Shown here piece by piece: positions 51,217-60,105 of a DNA stretch of 64,000 bases (its first letter is position 1; the number at the start of each line of letters is the position of its first letter). Origin of the DNA: Kaistia adipata DSM 17808 (GTDB taxonomy: Bacteria; Pseudomonadota; Alphaproteobacteria; Rhizobiales; Kaistiaceae); NCBI RefSeq assembly GCF_000423225.1, contig NZ_AUHO01000010.1, positions 434,001-498,000 on the forward strand, in the 5' to 3' direction. A model generated the notes under the pieces. That model searched no databases. It saw nothing but the letters and a program-made list of their open reading frames with translations, and had not been told where the DNA came from. Position numbers and translations under genes: made by a program.

Positions 51217-51575
51217 AAGTACCCCTTGTGTCTCCGTCGTTACGGTTGCGAGATCAGCCTACCTGACGTTAAGGGGAGCTGCTGTAGCGTCAATGCAACA
51301 ACCATACATAACCGACGGTTGTGGGTGTTGACGGCGCGAGGCGCGGCCGCGTTGCGCGGGGCGGAGGGCCGTGGTTCCGGGGCGATCGCGAACCGGACCG
51401 ATTGCCGGTTGCAGTTCGGTGTTCCGAAGAAATCGCATTGGCTTCAGCCGCGGCGGCCGGGTTGGCGCGCCGCTCGCGCGATCCTCGCCGGATCGGTGCA
51501 TGGCAGGCGAATGGCATTCTTCGCGCCGTAGGTCATTTGGCGCGGGCTCCGGGCGATCCCGGTTTTGGTGGCTGT
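51217..51575. other. Intergenic stretch before the porin gene
   Basis: These 359 bases contain the porin promoter region near 51217-51310. The rest is GC-rich DNA without a supportable gene: the frames that are open lack protein-like composition. No repeat or hairpin of note was seen. Confidence 0.5.
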
Positions 51576-51755
51576 CTAGCCGTGATCGTCGGAGGGCGCC
51601 TGCGGCGCGGGGGGCGCCGGGGGCGTCTCGACCATGGTCTGCGCTTCCTGGGATGCCAGCTTGAGCAGATAGGCGAGGTCCCGCATTCCGTCCTGACTGG
51701 CCAATTGGCTAAGTTGGTCCGTCAGTTCCTGAATGTAGCGGGCTGTTGATGGCAT
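51576..51755 (-). CDS. Small hypothetical helical protein
   Basis: This 59-residue frame starts PSTARYIQELTDQLSQLASQ, continues DGMRDLAYLLKLASQEAQTM and ends in a Pro/Ala-rich tail. The amphipathic helix pattern and a GGAAGAG site 5 bases before the ATG at 51755 favour a real gene. I do not recognise the family. Confidence 0.45.
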   Translation of the reverse strand: MPSTARYIQELTDQLSQLASQDGMRDLAYLLKLASQEAQTMVETPPAPPAPQAPSDDHG

Positions 51756-52135
51756 GGCTCTTCCCAATCCTGAGGAGCGATCGTCCAACCTGGCCGGATC
51801 GCTCGAACCTCGCCCCCTGTTCGCAATTGCACGCGAACTCTGATCGTTCCACTGATCGATCAGTCGGTTGACAGAGGCGCGACCGGGTCGGCGATCTCGA
51901 AAATGGCGGAGGAGGAGGGCTGCGGCGCCGGTTGCGGGCCGCGCCTTCCGGATGCGCGGCCCGCAGGGGGCCGGATCGGCTCATCGCCTATGCCAAGCGG
52001 CTGATATTCCTATGAAAATCATATCCTTCGGTCGGGTTCGCCCCCTCGAAAACCCCATGTCGCCATCGCTAGCCTGTGCGTGCAGCGCGGCGCCGCGAAG
52101 ATCCGGTGTGCCGCGCGAAAAGGGGACCGAGCACG
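51756..52135. other. Intergenic stretch with a 12-bp palindrome
   Basis: I see no supportable gene in these 380 bases. CTGATCGATCAG at 51852-51863 is a perfect 12-bp palindrome but is common enough by chance to carry little weight. Confidence 0.4.
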
Positions 52136-52324
52136 ATGTTTGGCCGTTTCGGCATGCACCATAGCTTTCTCGAGAGCCGTGATCCACGAATGCAGCAGGG
52201 GCCGCGCCGAAGCGTGGCGCGGGCGCAAGCCCGCTCGGACGAAGGCGCGGTCCTGATGCGCCTGGCGATCGTCCTGCTGCTGGCCGTCGCGGCCTTTGCC
52301 TTCATGCGATGGCTCGCCGCCTGA
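52136..52324 (+). CDS. Small hypothetical protein with one transmembrane segment
   Basis: The 62-residue frame has a polar, Arg-rich N-terminal half and a C-terminal hydrophobic segment (RLAIVLLLAVAAFAFMRWLA). This tail-anchor-like layout is plausible for a small membrane protein. The ribosome site is weak (GGGGACCGAG), and I do not recognise the family. Confidence 0.4.
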   Translation: MFGRFGMHHSFLESRDPRMQQGPRRSVARAQARSDEGAVLMRLAIVLLLAVAAFAFMRWLAA

Positions 52325-52674
52325 TCCCTTGCTTGGCCACGTTTTCTTCGAGCGAGCCGGATGACGGTTCGCTCAAGGCGAATCGGGGGCAGGGGCCAAA
52401 GGCGGAGGGAATGACGCTCGCGGCCATTGCGGGGCGAGGGGACGGCTCGGGTGCATCGCCGCACTGGCCGCTTCGCCGAATGCCGGCGTCCTTGTAGCCG
52501 GCGCCGCCGCCGATATACTCGGCTTTATTGCCGTTCTCGCGCTGGCTGAACAATCGATCGCCAGCGAGCGTTGCCTGACCTTGGCGGGAACTGGTTCAAG
52601 TTCGTTTCATCTGCCTCGCGATGGCGAGGAGAGCCCTGTCCCCGCGTCGAACCAGAGATGTGAAAAGGCGAAGC
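52325..52674. other. Intergenic stretch before the stress-protein operon
   Basis: These 350 bases hold no supportable gene. They should contain the promoter for the Usp/CBS/alcohol dehydrogenase genes. I looked for an FNR/FixK box (TTGAT-N4-ATCAA) and did not find one. Confidence 0.4.
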
Positions 52675-53514
52675 ATGCCAAACCCTCTTCTCGCTTACCT
52701 GCCGATGATCACCTATCCGGACATCGTTCCGGATGAATCCGTCACGGCCGCCGTCGATGTCGCGGCGTCCCTGGGCCTCTCGCTTCAATCCACCGCCTTT
52801 TCGGTGGAGATCCCGCGGATGTCTTCGCTGGCGGATGGGTTTCTCATCAATATTTCCGAGCTGGTCCGGGCCACCGAGGCGAACAGCCAGGCCGACTGCC
52901 TCCGCCTCCGGGAGCTGGTCCTGCGCCAGGCCGGCGGGCGAATAGAGGCGAACTGCACCGACCGGAAGGTCGCGCTCGGCCTGACGGGGGAAGCGGCGGC
53001 CGTCGAGGCTCGGTATTTCGACCTCTCGATCCTGCCCTGGGCCAAGGATAAGCCGGTCATCCAGGAGACGGCGCAAGCGGTTGTCTTCGAAAGCGGACGG
53101 CCGGGCATTCTGGTTCCCCCCGCCGCTTCCTCCATGCCCGTCAAGCATGTCGCCATTGCCTGGGACGGAGGGCGGGCCGCGGCCCGGGCGCTCGGGGACG
53201 CGATGCCCATCCTCGCTCAGGGCGCCAGCGCTACCGTGCTGACGGTCCAGGACGAGAAGCCGCTGGAGGGACATGGCATCGCGGAGGCGCTGGCGGTTTC
53301 CCTGAAACGGCGCGGTATTCGCGCCGAAGCCCGCGGCGTCACGCTCAACGGCAGGCGCATCGCCGAGGCGTTGCAGGAAGCGGCCCTCGATGCCGGCGCT
53401 GGCCTGCTGGTCATGGGCGGTTTCGGTCATTCGCGCATGCGCGATTTCATTCTCGGCGGTGCCACCAAGGGGGTGTTCGCGGATCTGCGCCTTCCCGTCC
53501 TCCTTTCGCATTGA
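52675..53514 (+). CDS. Universal stress protein, tandem UspA-like
   Basis: The 279-residue protein contains a C-terminal UspA domain with the ATP-type motif LLVMGGFGHSRMRDFILGGA and TKGVFADLRLPVL. The N-terminal half is a diverged second Usp-like domain. VKHVAIAWDGGRAAARALGD begins the canonical domain. I used the ATG at 52675 (AAAAGGCG upstream) since the preceding in-frame sequence is Arg-rich and not Usp-like. In rhizobia such genes next to CBS-BON and alcohol dehydrogenase genes respond to low oxygen, but no operator was found here. Confidence 0.88.
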   Translation: MPNPLLAYLPMITYPDIVPDESVTAAVDVAASLGLSLQSTAFSVEIPRMSSLADGFLINISELVRATEANSQADCLRLRELVLRQAGGRIEANCTDRKVALGLTGEAAAVEARYFDLSILPWAKDKPVIQETAQAVVFESGRPGILVPPAASSMPVKHVAIAWDGGRAAARALGDAMPILAQGASATVLTVQDEKPLEGHGIAEALAVSLKRRGIRAEARGVTLNGRRIAEALQEAALDAGAGLLVMGGFGHSRMRDFILGGATKGVFADLRLPVLLSH

Positions 53515-53665
53515 CCCGCTTCGGCCCGGCCCGGCGTCGGTGGAAGGAAGGATCGGCGCCGGGAGGGCTCACGCGCGTTCAATTTCGCGAATGCGATCTT
53601 CCGCGCGTCCCGAGCCACCCTATCCTTCGAGGCGTGGAAGAACGGGCCGTTTCGGGGAGCCGCGC

Positions 53666-54361
53666 ATGCTGGTCGAATCGATCATGACTACCCCCGTCAT
53701 CGCGATCCTGCCGTCGATGACGGTCCGCGAGGCGGCGCGCCTCATGGTGGCGGCGAGATTTGGCGGATTGCCCGTCGTGTCGAAGGACGGCACGCTGGTC
53801 GGAATGGTGAGCGAGAGGGACCTGCTGCGGCGCGGCCGGGTGGCGGGGGAGCGGAAGTCGCCCTGGTGGCTCGAATGGTTCGCCAGCGTCGGCAAGACGG
53901 CGGAAGACTATGTGGAGATCTACGAGCGGCCGGTCGAGGAAGTGATGTCGCGCAACGTGGTGACGATCGAAAGACAGGCGAATGTCGACGATGTCGCCGA
54001 CGTGATGGTCCAGCACCAGATCAAGCGCGTGCCCGTGGTTCACCAGGGCAAGGTCATCGGCATCGTGGCGCGCACGGATCTGCTTCGGGGCCTTGCTAGC
54101 CGGATGCCGCCGGATGAGGGGCCTCATCCCGATGATGAGAGGATCCAGGCCGAGGTCGAGGCGGCCCTGACCAGGGAACTGGGCGGCAGCTTCGTCCGCC
54201 CCCGGGTCAGGGACGGCAATGTCGAACTGCGGGGCATCATTTTCGACGAGGGCACGCGCGCGGCGGCGCGCGCCGCCGTTCAGGGCGTCGCGGGCCTGAA
54301 GACGGTCACGGATGAGCTGGTCTGGGTGGAGCCCATGGCGGGGCGGGTCGTCCTGTGTTGA
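53666..54361 (+). CDS. CBS-domain pair plus BON-domain protein, copy 1
   Basis: The 231-residue protein has two CBS motifs (MLVESIMTTPVIAILPSMTV, GLPVVSKDGTLVGMVSERDL; then EVMSRNVVTIERQANVDDVA, VPVVHQGKVIGIVARTDLL) and a C-terminal BON domain (about residues 160-225). CBS pairs bind adenosyl nucleotides and BON domains often bind membranes or lipids. The protein probably senses energy charge, but the partner is unknown. The start at 53666 places the first CBS motif directly at the N-terminus, as is normal. Confidence 0.9.
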   Translation: MLVESIMTTPVIAILPSMTVREAARLMVAARFGGLPVVSKDGTLVGMVSERDLLRRGRVAGERKSPWWLEWFASVGKTAEDYVEIYERPVEEVMSRNVVTIERQANVDDVADVMVQHQIKRVPVVHQGKVIGIVARTDLLRGLASRMPPDEGPHPDDERIQAEVEAALTRELGGSFVRPRVRDGNVELRGIIFDEGTRAAARAAVQGVAGLKTVTDELVWVEPMAGRVVLC

Positions 54362-54413
54362 TGATGGCGGGAAAGACCGACCTTTCGGGGCGCATGCGAT
54401 GCGGAGGACGGAA

Positions 54414-55112
54414 ATGCAGGTGAATGCGATCATGACGGCGCCGGTCATCAGCGTCGATCCCTCGATGCCGATCCGGGACGCGGCGCGCCTGATGCTGGCG
54501 CATGGGATCAGCGGGTTGCCGGTGGTGTCGAAGCAGGGCGGCGGCCTGGTCGGCATGGTGAGCGAGGGCGACTTCCTGCGCCGGCCGGAGCTCGGTACCG
54601 AGCCGACGCGGTCCTGGTGGCTGGAATGGCTGTCGACAGAGGGGTCCGCCGCCGATGACTATGTGCATGTTCATGGCAGGACGGTCGACGATGTCATGAC
54701 GCGCGATGTCGTGACCGTGCGCGCCGATGCGACCCTGGATGATGTCGTCGGGCTCATGATCAAGCATCGCGTCAAGCGGCTTCCTGTCGTCGAGGATGGC
54801 AGGCTCGTGGGAATCATCGCCCGGTCCGATCTTCTCAGGGCCCTGCTGAGCAGCCTGTCCTCGGAGCCGGGCGAAGTCAGCGATGACGACCGCATTCGGG
54901 CCGATCTCGAGGCGGAGCTCGCCAAGCAGACCTGGGGCGGGCTGGTGCGCGTGAGCGTGAGTGGTGGCGTCGTCGAACTGCGCGGGGCCATCTTCGACGA
55001 CCGGGTGCGGGCGGCGACGCGCGTCGCCGCCGAGAACATCGCCGGCGTGAAGTCGGTCAAGGACGAACTGGTCTATGTCGAGCCGCTCTCCGGGCTGGTG
55101 ATCATGCCGTGA
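54414..55112 (+). CDS. CBS-domain pair plus BON-domain protein, copy 2
   Basis: This 232-residue paralogue repeats the layout of the gene before it: QVNAIMTAPVISVDPSMPIR, GLPVVSKQGGGLVGMVSEGD, VDDVMTRDVVTVRADATLDD, KRLPVVEDGRLVGIIARSDL and a BON domain with VVELRGAIFDDRVRAATRVA. GGAGGACGG before the ATG at 54414 decides the start. The two copies arose by duplication. Its stop overlaps the start of the dehydrogenase gene (GTGA). Confidence 0.9.
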   Translation: MQVNAIMTAPVISVDPSMPIRDAARLMLAHGISGLPVVSKQGGGLVGMVSEGDFLRRPELGTEPTRSWWLEWLSTEGSAADDYVHVHGRTVDDVMTRDVVTVRADATLDDVVGLMIKHRVKRLPVVEDGRLVGIIARSDLLRALLSSLSSEPGEVSDDDRIRADLEAELAKQTWGGLVRVSVSGGVVELRGAIFDDRVRAATRVAAENIAGVKSVKDELVYVEPLSGLVIMP

Positions 55113-56092
55113 AGGCGATGGTGCTGCAGGCGATCGGACAGCCGCTCGTGATGGAAACGCGGCCCGATTCCGTTCCCGGGCCTGGCCAGATCCGCGTGCG
55201 CGTCGAGGCCTGCGCCGTCTGCCGCACCGATCTTCATGTCGTCGACGGGGATCTTCCCGACCCAAGACTGCCGCTTGTTCCCGGCCACGAGATCGTCGGC
55301 ATTGTCGACGCGCTGGGTGCCGGCGTCGCGTCGCCGGCGCTGGGCGTCCGCGTCGGCATCCCGTGGCTCGCCCATGCCTGCGGTCACTGCCCCTACTGCG
55401 CCTCCGGCCGGGAAAACCTCTGCGACGAGCCGGCCTTCACCGGCTATACGCGCGATGGCGGCTTTGCCACCCACGCGGTGGCGGAAGCGGATTTCGCGTT
55501 TCCGCTCGAGGGGTTCGAGGACCCCGTCGCGGCGGCGCCGCTGATGTGCGCCGGCGTGATCGGCTGGCGCTCGCTGGTCCTTGCCGGCGAGGCCGCCAGG
55601 CTCGGGCTCTACGGCTTCGGTGCCGCCGCCCATATCCTGGCCCAGGTCTGCCGGTGGCAGGGTCGCGAGGTCTATGCCTTTACCCGCCCCGGCGACGAGG
55701 CGGCCCAGGCCATGGCCCGTTCGCTCGGCGCGACGTGGGTGGGCGGTTCGGATGAGATGCCGCCGGTGGCCCTGGATGCCGCGATCCTGTTCGCCCCGGT
55801 GGGCGCGCTGGTGCCGCTCGCGCTGCGCGCCGTCCGGAAAGGGGGACGGGTCGTCTGTGGCGGCATCCACATGAGCGATATTCCGCGCTTTCCGTATCGC
55901 CTTCTCTGGGAGGAGCGGCAGCTGGTTTCGGTCGCCAACCTGACGCGACGGGACGCGGTCGATTTCCTCGCGATCGCGCCCAGGGTTGGCATTCGCCCCG
56001 TGACGACCGTCTATCCGCTCGCAGCCGCGAACGAGGCCCTCGGCGACCTGCGCTCGGGCGGCCTGGTGGGGGCCGCCGTCCTCGTGCCCTGA
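55109..56092 (+). CDS. Zinc-dependent alcohol dehydrogenase (AdhA-like MDR family)
   Basis: The 327-residue enzyme oxidises or forms alcohols with NAD(P). Catalytic zinc ligands are C38 (ACAVCRTDLH), H60 and E61 (PGHEIVG). The structural zinc site is C91, C94, C97 and C105 (CGHCPYCASGRENLCDEP). The Rossmann part reads LGLYGFGAAAHILAQV, a GxGxxA-type motif. It starts with GTG at 55109 overlapping the CBS-BON stop, so the genes are translationally coupled. Related genes occur beside CBS and Usp genes and may serve fermentative redox balance. Confidence 0.9.
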   Translation: MKAMVLQAIGQPLVMETRPDSVPGPGQIRVRVEACAVCRTDLHVVDGDLPDPRLPLVPGHEIVGIVDALGAGVASPALGVRVGIPWLAHACGHCPYCASGRENLCDEPAFTGYTRDGGFATHAVAEADFAFPLEGFEDPVAAAPLMCAGVIGWRSLVLAGEAARLGLYGFGAAAHILAQVCRWQGREVYAFTRPGDEAAQAMARSLGATWVGGSDEMPPVALDAAILFAPVGALVPLALRAVRKGGRVVCGGIHMSDIPRFPYRLLWEERQLVSVANLTRRDAVDFLAIAPRVGIRPVTTVYPLAAANEALGDLRSGGLVGAAVLVP

Positions 56093-56142
56093 GCCGCATC
56101 CGGCCGCGACGCGGCGTTCTTCCGGGGAGGGGGCCGCGCGCT

Positions 56143-56607
56143 CTATCCCGGCGCTTCCGTCAGCACGCTATAGGCGGCCTCTGGGCTCGCCGAGCCGCGC
56201 AGCCTGGCGCGGAATTCGCGGATCCGCGCCCGCCTGGCGAAACAGGCGAGGACGTTCAGATGTGCGGTCGTCCGACCCTCGGGCGCGAGGATCAGGAAAA
56301 CGATGTCGACCGGCTCGTCGTCGACCGCCTCGAAATCGACGGGCTTCCGGAGGATGGCGAGTAGGCCGAACGGCGCCGTGATGCCGTCGACGCCGGCATG
56401 CGGGATCGCCACGCCGGTTCCGATGCCCGTCGAGCCGAGCTTCTCGCGATTGACGAGGGCTCGGTGGATCGATTCCTCCGGAATATCGAGCCGCGCGGCG
56501 GCGTGGGCCGCCAGCCTGCGGATCAGCGCCGCCTTGCTCGGCACGGACAGGTCAACGAGGACATCTTCCGACTGGACGATGCTGGATAACTGCATGGAAT
56601 AGCTCAC
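56143..56607 (-). CDS. PTS EIIA-type protein (PtsN-like)
   Basis: The 154-residue protein has the PtsN fold signatures VDLSVPSKAALIRRLAAHAA, LVNREKLGSTGIGTGVAIPH (phospho-His at residue 70) and DIVFLILAPEGRTTAHLNVL. It is likely a regulatory EIIA-Ntr member rather than a sugar transporter. It sits on the minus strand just beyond kdpE; in several bacteria PtsN-like proteins control KdpD and potassium uptake, so the position is suggestive. Confidence 0.9.
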   Translation of the reverse strand: MSYSMQLSSIVQSEDVLVDLSVPSKAALIRRLAAHAAARLDIPEESIHRALVNREKLGSTGIGTGVAIPHAGVDGITAPFGLLAILRKPVDFEAVDDEPVDIVFLILAPEGRTTAHLNVLACFARRARIREFRARLRGSASPEAAYSVLTEAPG

Positions 56608-56643
56608 GTCAGGCGATTTTGGAGGCGTGGAATCGCGGATGGA

Positions 56644-57339
56644 TCACGGATCGGCCTCGCGCAGCCGGTAGCCGACGCCGGTTTCGGTCAGGATGTATTG
56701 CGGCTGGTCGGGCTGCTGCTCGATCTTCTGGCGCAGCTGCCGGACATAGACGCGCAGATACTGGACGTCGGTCGACCCGCCCCAGACCTCGGCGAGCAGG
56801 GCGCGGTGCGTCAGCACCTTGCCTGCGTGCTGAACCAGCAGGCGGAGGATGTCGTATTCCTTCGGCGACAGCTTCACTTCCCGCCCGCTGACGCGGACGA
56901 TCCGTTTCACCAGATCGACGGAGAGATCGCCGGTCTGGAAGACGGCCTTCTCGCCCTGCTGCTGCAGCCGGTGGCGCAGCGCGACGCGCAGCCGCGCCGC
57001 GAGCTCGCGCATGCCGAAAGGCTTGGTCACGTAGTCGTCGGCGCCCGCCTCCAGCGCCTTGACGATTCCCGCCTCGTCGGTGCGGCTCGACAGGATGACG
57101 ATCGGCAGGTCGATCTGCGCGGCGCGCCAGCGCGCCAGCAGGTCATGGCCGGGCAGATCCGGCAAACCGAGATCGAGGATGACGAGGTCCGGCCTTTCGG
57201 CCGTGACCATCGCCGTCGCCTCGGCCGCGTTCTCGGCCTCGAGGATCGCATAGCCCTCCGTTGTCAGGCCGACCCGCAACAGACGCCGGATCGCCGGCTC
57301 GTCGTCGACGACGAGGATTCTCACGCTCGATGTGCTCAT
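56644..57339 (-). CDS. kdpE: KdpE response regulator
   Basis: The 231-residue OmpR-type regulator has phospho-acceptor Asp56 (LVILDLGLPDLPG), VTKPFGMRELAARLRVAL and a winged-helix DNA-binding domain ending DQPQYILTETGVGYRLRE. Its ATG overlaps the kdpD stop by one base (TAATG). It would activate kdpABC when potassium is low. Confidence 0.95.
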   Translation of the reverse strand: MSTSSVRILVVDDEPAIRRLLRVGLTTEGYAILEAENAAEATAMVTAERPDLVILDLGLPDLPGHDLLARWRAAQIDLPIVILSSRTDEAGIVKALEAGADDYVTKPFGMRELAARLRVALRHRLQQQGEKAVFQTGDLSVDLVKRIVRVSGREVKLSPKEYDILRLLVQHAGKVLTHRALLAEVWGGSTDVQYLRVYVRQLRQKIEQQPDQPQYILTETGVGYRLREADP

Positions 57340-60053
57340 TACCTGTCGTCCAGTCTGGCGGGCTCGCTCGTCGCGGGAAAGCTGATGGTGAAGACGGCGC
57401 CCGTCCGGTCGGTGCGATTGCTGGCTGCGATCGTGCCGCCCATCGCCTCGACGAACCCCTTGCAGATGGCAAGGCCGAGCCCGGTCCCTGCCTGCACATG
57501 GTCCTGCTTCCTGACCCGGTAGAAGCTGTCGAACACGCGCGTGAGATCGCTGGTCGGAATGCCGGGGCCTTCGTCGATGACCTGCAGCCTGACCTGCGCC
57601 GCGTCCGTCCAGGCCCGCAGGCGGATGGTGGAGCCGGCGGGGGCGTATTTGCGGGCATTGTCGAGCAGGTTGAACAGCACCTGTTCGAACAGGACGGGAT
57701 CGAGCTTGACCATCGGCAGGTCGGCCGGCACGGCGAGCTCGATGCGGTGCCCGTCGAGGATCTTGGCGGCGCGGCGAAGCGCACTGCCGACGATGTCGCC
57801 GATGAAGTGCGGCGAGGCGGAGGCGTCGGTCGCGCCGGATTCGAGCCGCGTCATGTCGAGCAGATTGGCGATGAAGCGGTTGAGGCGTTCGGACTCGTCG
57901 ATCACGGTCGAAAGCAGCTCGACGCGGTCCGCCTCCGGCAGGTCGGCCGAATAGTCCTTGAGCGTGCCGGCGGCGCCGAGGATGGAGGCGAGCGGCGTCT
58001 TCAGGTCGTGCGAGATCGAGGTCAAGAGCGCCGAGCGCAGCCGGTCGGCCTCGGCGGCGAGCCGAGCCCTGTCGACGTCGGCGACGAGCTGGATCCGCTC
58101 GATCGCCAGCGCCGCCTGGTCGGCGAGCGAGTCGAGCAGGCGTTGCTGCTCGGGCGTCAGCACGGGCCCCTGCTTGTCATTGTCCAGCCCGAGGACGCCG
58201 ACGCGGGTCCGGCCGGTCTTCAGCGGCAGGTAGAGCCGTTTCGCGCCGGGCAGGGTGTCGGCGCCGCGCCCGGCGGGGCGGTCGTGCTCCCAGGCCCAGT
58301 GCGCGGCGGCGATGTCGGCCTCGTCCAGCGTATCGTCCGGCGGATAGCCGGCGCGAACGGCGATCACGCCGTCCTCCGGCAGCAGCACGACGACGCGGAC
58401 GCCGAGCATCGCCGCGATCTGGTAGGCGGAGGCCCACAGCACGTCCTCCAGCGTGCCGGCCCCGGCGAGCTTGCGGCTGAACTGGTAGAGGCCCTCGGTG
58501 GTGCGGGCGCGCTGCCGCGCGGCCGCCGCCTGCCCCTGCACGCGCCCGGCGAGATTGCTCGCGATCACGGCGACGCCGAGGAAGAAGGCGAAGGCGACGG
58601 CGCTCTCGGGGTCGCTGATGTTGAGCGTGTAGAGCGGCGCGAGGAAGAAGAAGTTGAAGGCGAGCGCCGCCAGCGCCGAGGCGAAGAGCGCCGGCCACAG
58701 GCCGCTGCTGACGGCGATCGCCAGCACCGCCATCAGGAAGACGAGCGCGATGTTGCGCACGTCCAGGAACCGCGACAGGGCGTGGCCGATGCCGACCGCG
58801 ACCGCCACATAGGCGACGCTCCAGAGATAGGGCTTGAGGTCGAGGCGTTGCGCCTGGGCCGGCGCGACCGGGCGCCGGGCCGGCGCGCCGAGCGCGGCAT
58901 CGGGCGAGATGACGTGGATGCTGATGCCGCCGGCGTGGCGGATCAGGTCGTGCGACACCGACCCTACCAGCATCTCGCGCCAGCGCGGCTTGTCGGACTT
59001 GCCGACGATGATGTGGGTGTAGTTGTTGGCCGTGGCGTAGCGCAGGATTTCCTGTGCCACATGCTGGCCGGGAAGCGTCACGGCTTCCGCGCCGAGCTGC
59101 TCGGCCAGGCGCAGAGTCGCCGCGACGCGGTCCTTCTCGGCGTCGCCGAAGCGGCTCGCCCTGGCGCTCTCGATGAAGAGCGCCGCCCAGGGCGCGCGCA
59201 GCCGGTCGGCGTGGCGGCGGGCGTAGCGGACGAGGGACGGTCCGTCCGTCCGCGCGTCGACGCAGACGAGCACGCGCTCGCCGGCCGCCCAGGGGCCGGG
59301 AATGGCGTGCGCCTGCATGTGGGTGACGAGCTGCTCGTCGACGCGCTGCGCCGTGCGCCGAAGCGCCAGCTCGCGCAGCGCCGTCAGGTTGCTGGGCGAG
59401 AAATAGTTCTCGATCGCCCGCCTGGCCGTCTTCGGCAGATAGACCTTGCCCTCGTGCAGGCGCTTGATCAGGTCGTCCGGCGTGATGTCGATGATCTCGA
59501 TGTCGTCGGCGCGGTCGATGATGGAATCCGGCACCGTCTCGCGCACGCGGATGCGCGTGATCTGGGCGACGACGTCGTTCAGGCTCTCGACATGCTGGAT
59601 GTTGAGCGTGGTGTAGACGTCGATGCCGCGCGCCAGCAGCTCCTCGACGTCGAGATAGCGCTTGGGGTGGCGGCTGCCCTCGGCATTGGTATGCGCCAGC
59701 TCGTCGACCAGAACCAGCTTCGGTCGCCTGGCGAGGATGGCGTCGAGGTCCATCTCCTCCAGCACGCGGCCGCGATAGTCGACGACCGTGCGCGGGATGG
59801 TCTCGAGCCCCTCGGTCAGGGCCGCCGTCTCGGCGCGGCCATGCGTCTCGACGATGCCGATCACCACGTCGACGCCGTCGGCGGCGCGCGCCCGGCCGGA
59901 CATCAGCATCTCGTAGGTCTTGCCGACGCCCGGCGCGGCGCCGAGGAAGATCTTCAGACGGCCGCGTCCCTCCCGCTCGGCGCTGTCGAGCAGCGCCTCG
60001 GGCGAGGGACGGCCTTCACGTGAAACACTGTCGTCGGACACCTGGATCCTCAC
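57339..60053 (-). CDS. kdpD: KdpD potassium sensor histidine kinase
   Basis: The 904-residue kinase has the KdpD N-terminal domain with a Walker A GAAPGVGKT (residues 38-46). It then has a Usp-like domain (about 250-370), four membrane helices (DUF4118, about 405-500), a GAF-like domain, the HisKA box TSISHDLKTPLASILGAAGT and the ATPase domain. It senses potassium and osmotic state and phosphorylates KdpE. The start codon is a GTG, immediately preceded by a hairpin (60058-60090) that leaves no open ribosome-binding site. Confidence 0.95.
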   Translation of the reverse strand: MRIQVSDDSVSREGRPSPEALLDSAEREGRGRLKIFLGAAPGVGKTYEMLMSGRARAADGVDVVIGIVETHGRAETAALTEGLETIPRTVVDYRGRVLEEMDLDAILARRPKLVLVDELAHTNAEGSRHPKRYLDVEELLARGIDVYTTLNIQHVESLNDVVAQITRIRVRETVPDSIIDRADDIEIIDITPDDLIKRLHEGKVYLPKTARRAIENYFSPSNLTALRELALRRTAQRVDEQLVTHMQAHAIPGPWAAGERVLVCVDARTDGPSLVRYARRHADRLRAPWAALFIESARASRFGDAEKDRVAATLRLAEQLGAEAVTLPGQHVAQEILRYATANNYTHIIVGKSDKPRWREMLVGSVSHDLIRHAGGISIHVISPDAALGAPARRPVAPAQAQRLDLKPYLWSVAYVAVAVGIGHALSRFLDVRNIALVFLMAVLAIAVSSGLWPALFASALAALAFNFFFLAPLYTLNISDPESAVAFAFFLGVAVIASNLAGRVQGQAAAARQRARTTEGLYQFSRKLAGAGTLEDVLWASAYQIAAMLGVRVVVLLPEDGVIAVRAGYPPDDTLDEADIAAAHWAWEHDRPAGRGADTLPGAKRLYLPLKTGRTRVGVLGLDNDKQGPVLTPEQQRLLDSLADQAALAIERIQLVADVDRARLAAEADRLRSALLTSISHDLKTPLASILGAAGTLKDYSADLPEADRVELLSTVIDESERLNRFIANLLDMTRLESGATDASASPHFIGDIVGSALRRAAKILDGHRIELAVPADLPMVKLDPVLFEQVLFNLLDNARKYAPAGSTIRLRAWTDAAQVRLQVIDEGPGIPTSDLTRVFDSFYRVRKQDHVQAGTGLGLAICKGFVEAMGGTIAASNRTDRTGAVFTISFPATSEPARLDDR

Positions 60054-60057
60054 GGTG

Positions 60058-60090
60058 CGGCGGGAACGCCATAATTAGGCATTCCCGCCG
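60058..60090 (-). promoter_or_regulatory. Hairpin between kdpC and kdpD at the kdpD start
   Basis: CGGCGGGAA and TTCCCGCCG, plus an inner GCC/GGC pair (one mismatch), form a 12-13-bp stem around ATAATTA, 4 bases from the kdpD GTG. It may be a partial terminator or a translation barrier that keeps the sensor at lower level than the transporter. Confidence 0.5.
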
Positions 60091-60105
60091 GACTTGTTCA
60101 GTCGT

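Noticed and set aside
51321-51749. Plus-strand frame of 142 codons before the small gene at 51576
   Set aside because: Arg/Gly-rich composition typical of random GC-rich frames, and it overlaps a better minus-strand candidate.
51852-51863. CTGATCGATCAG as an FNR/FixK box
   Set aside because: The spacing does not match TTGAT-N4-ATCAA and the short palindrome is likely by chance.
57261-60023. Very long plus-strand open frame (920 codons) opposite kdpD
   Set aside because: It is a GC-codon shadow of kdpD, which has all its motifs; the plus-strand product is Arg/Gly/Ala-rich with no domain.
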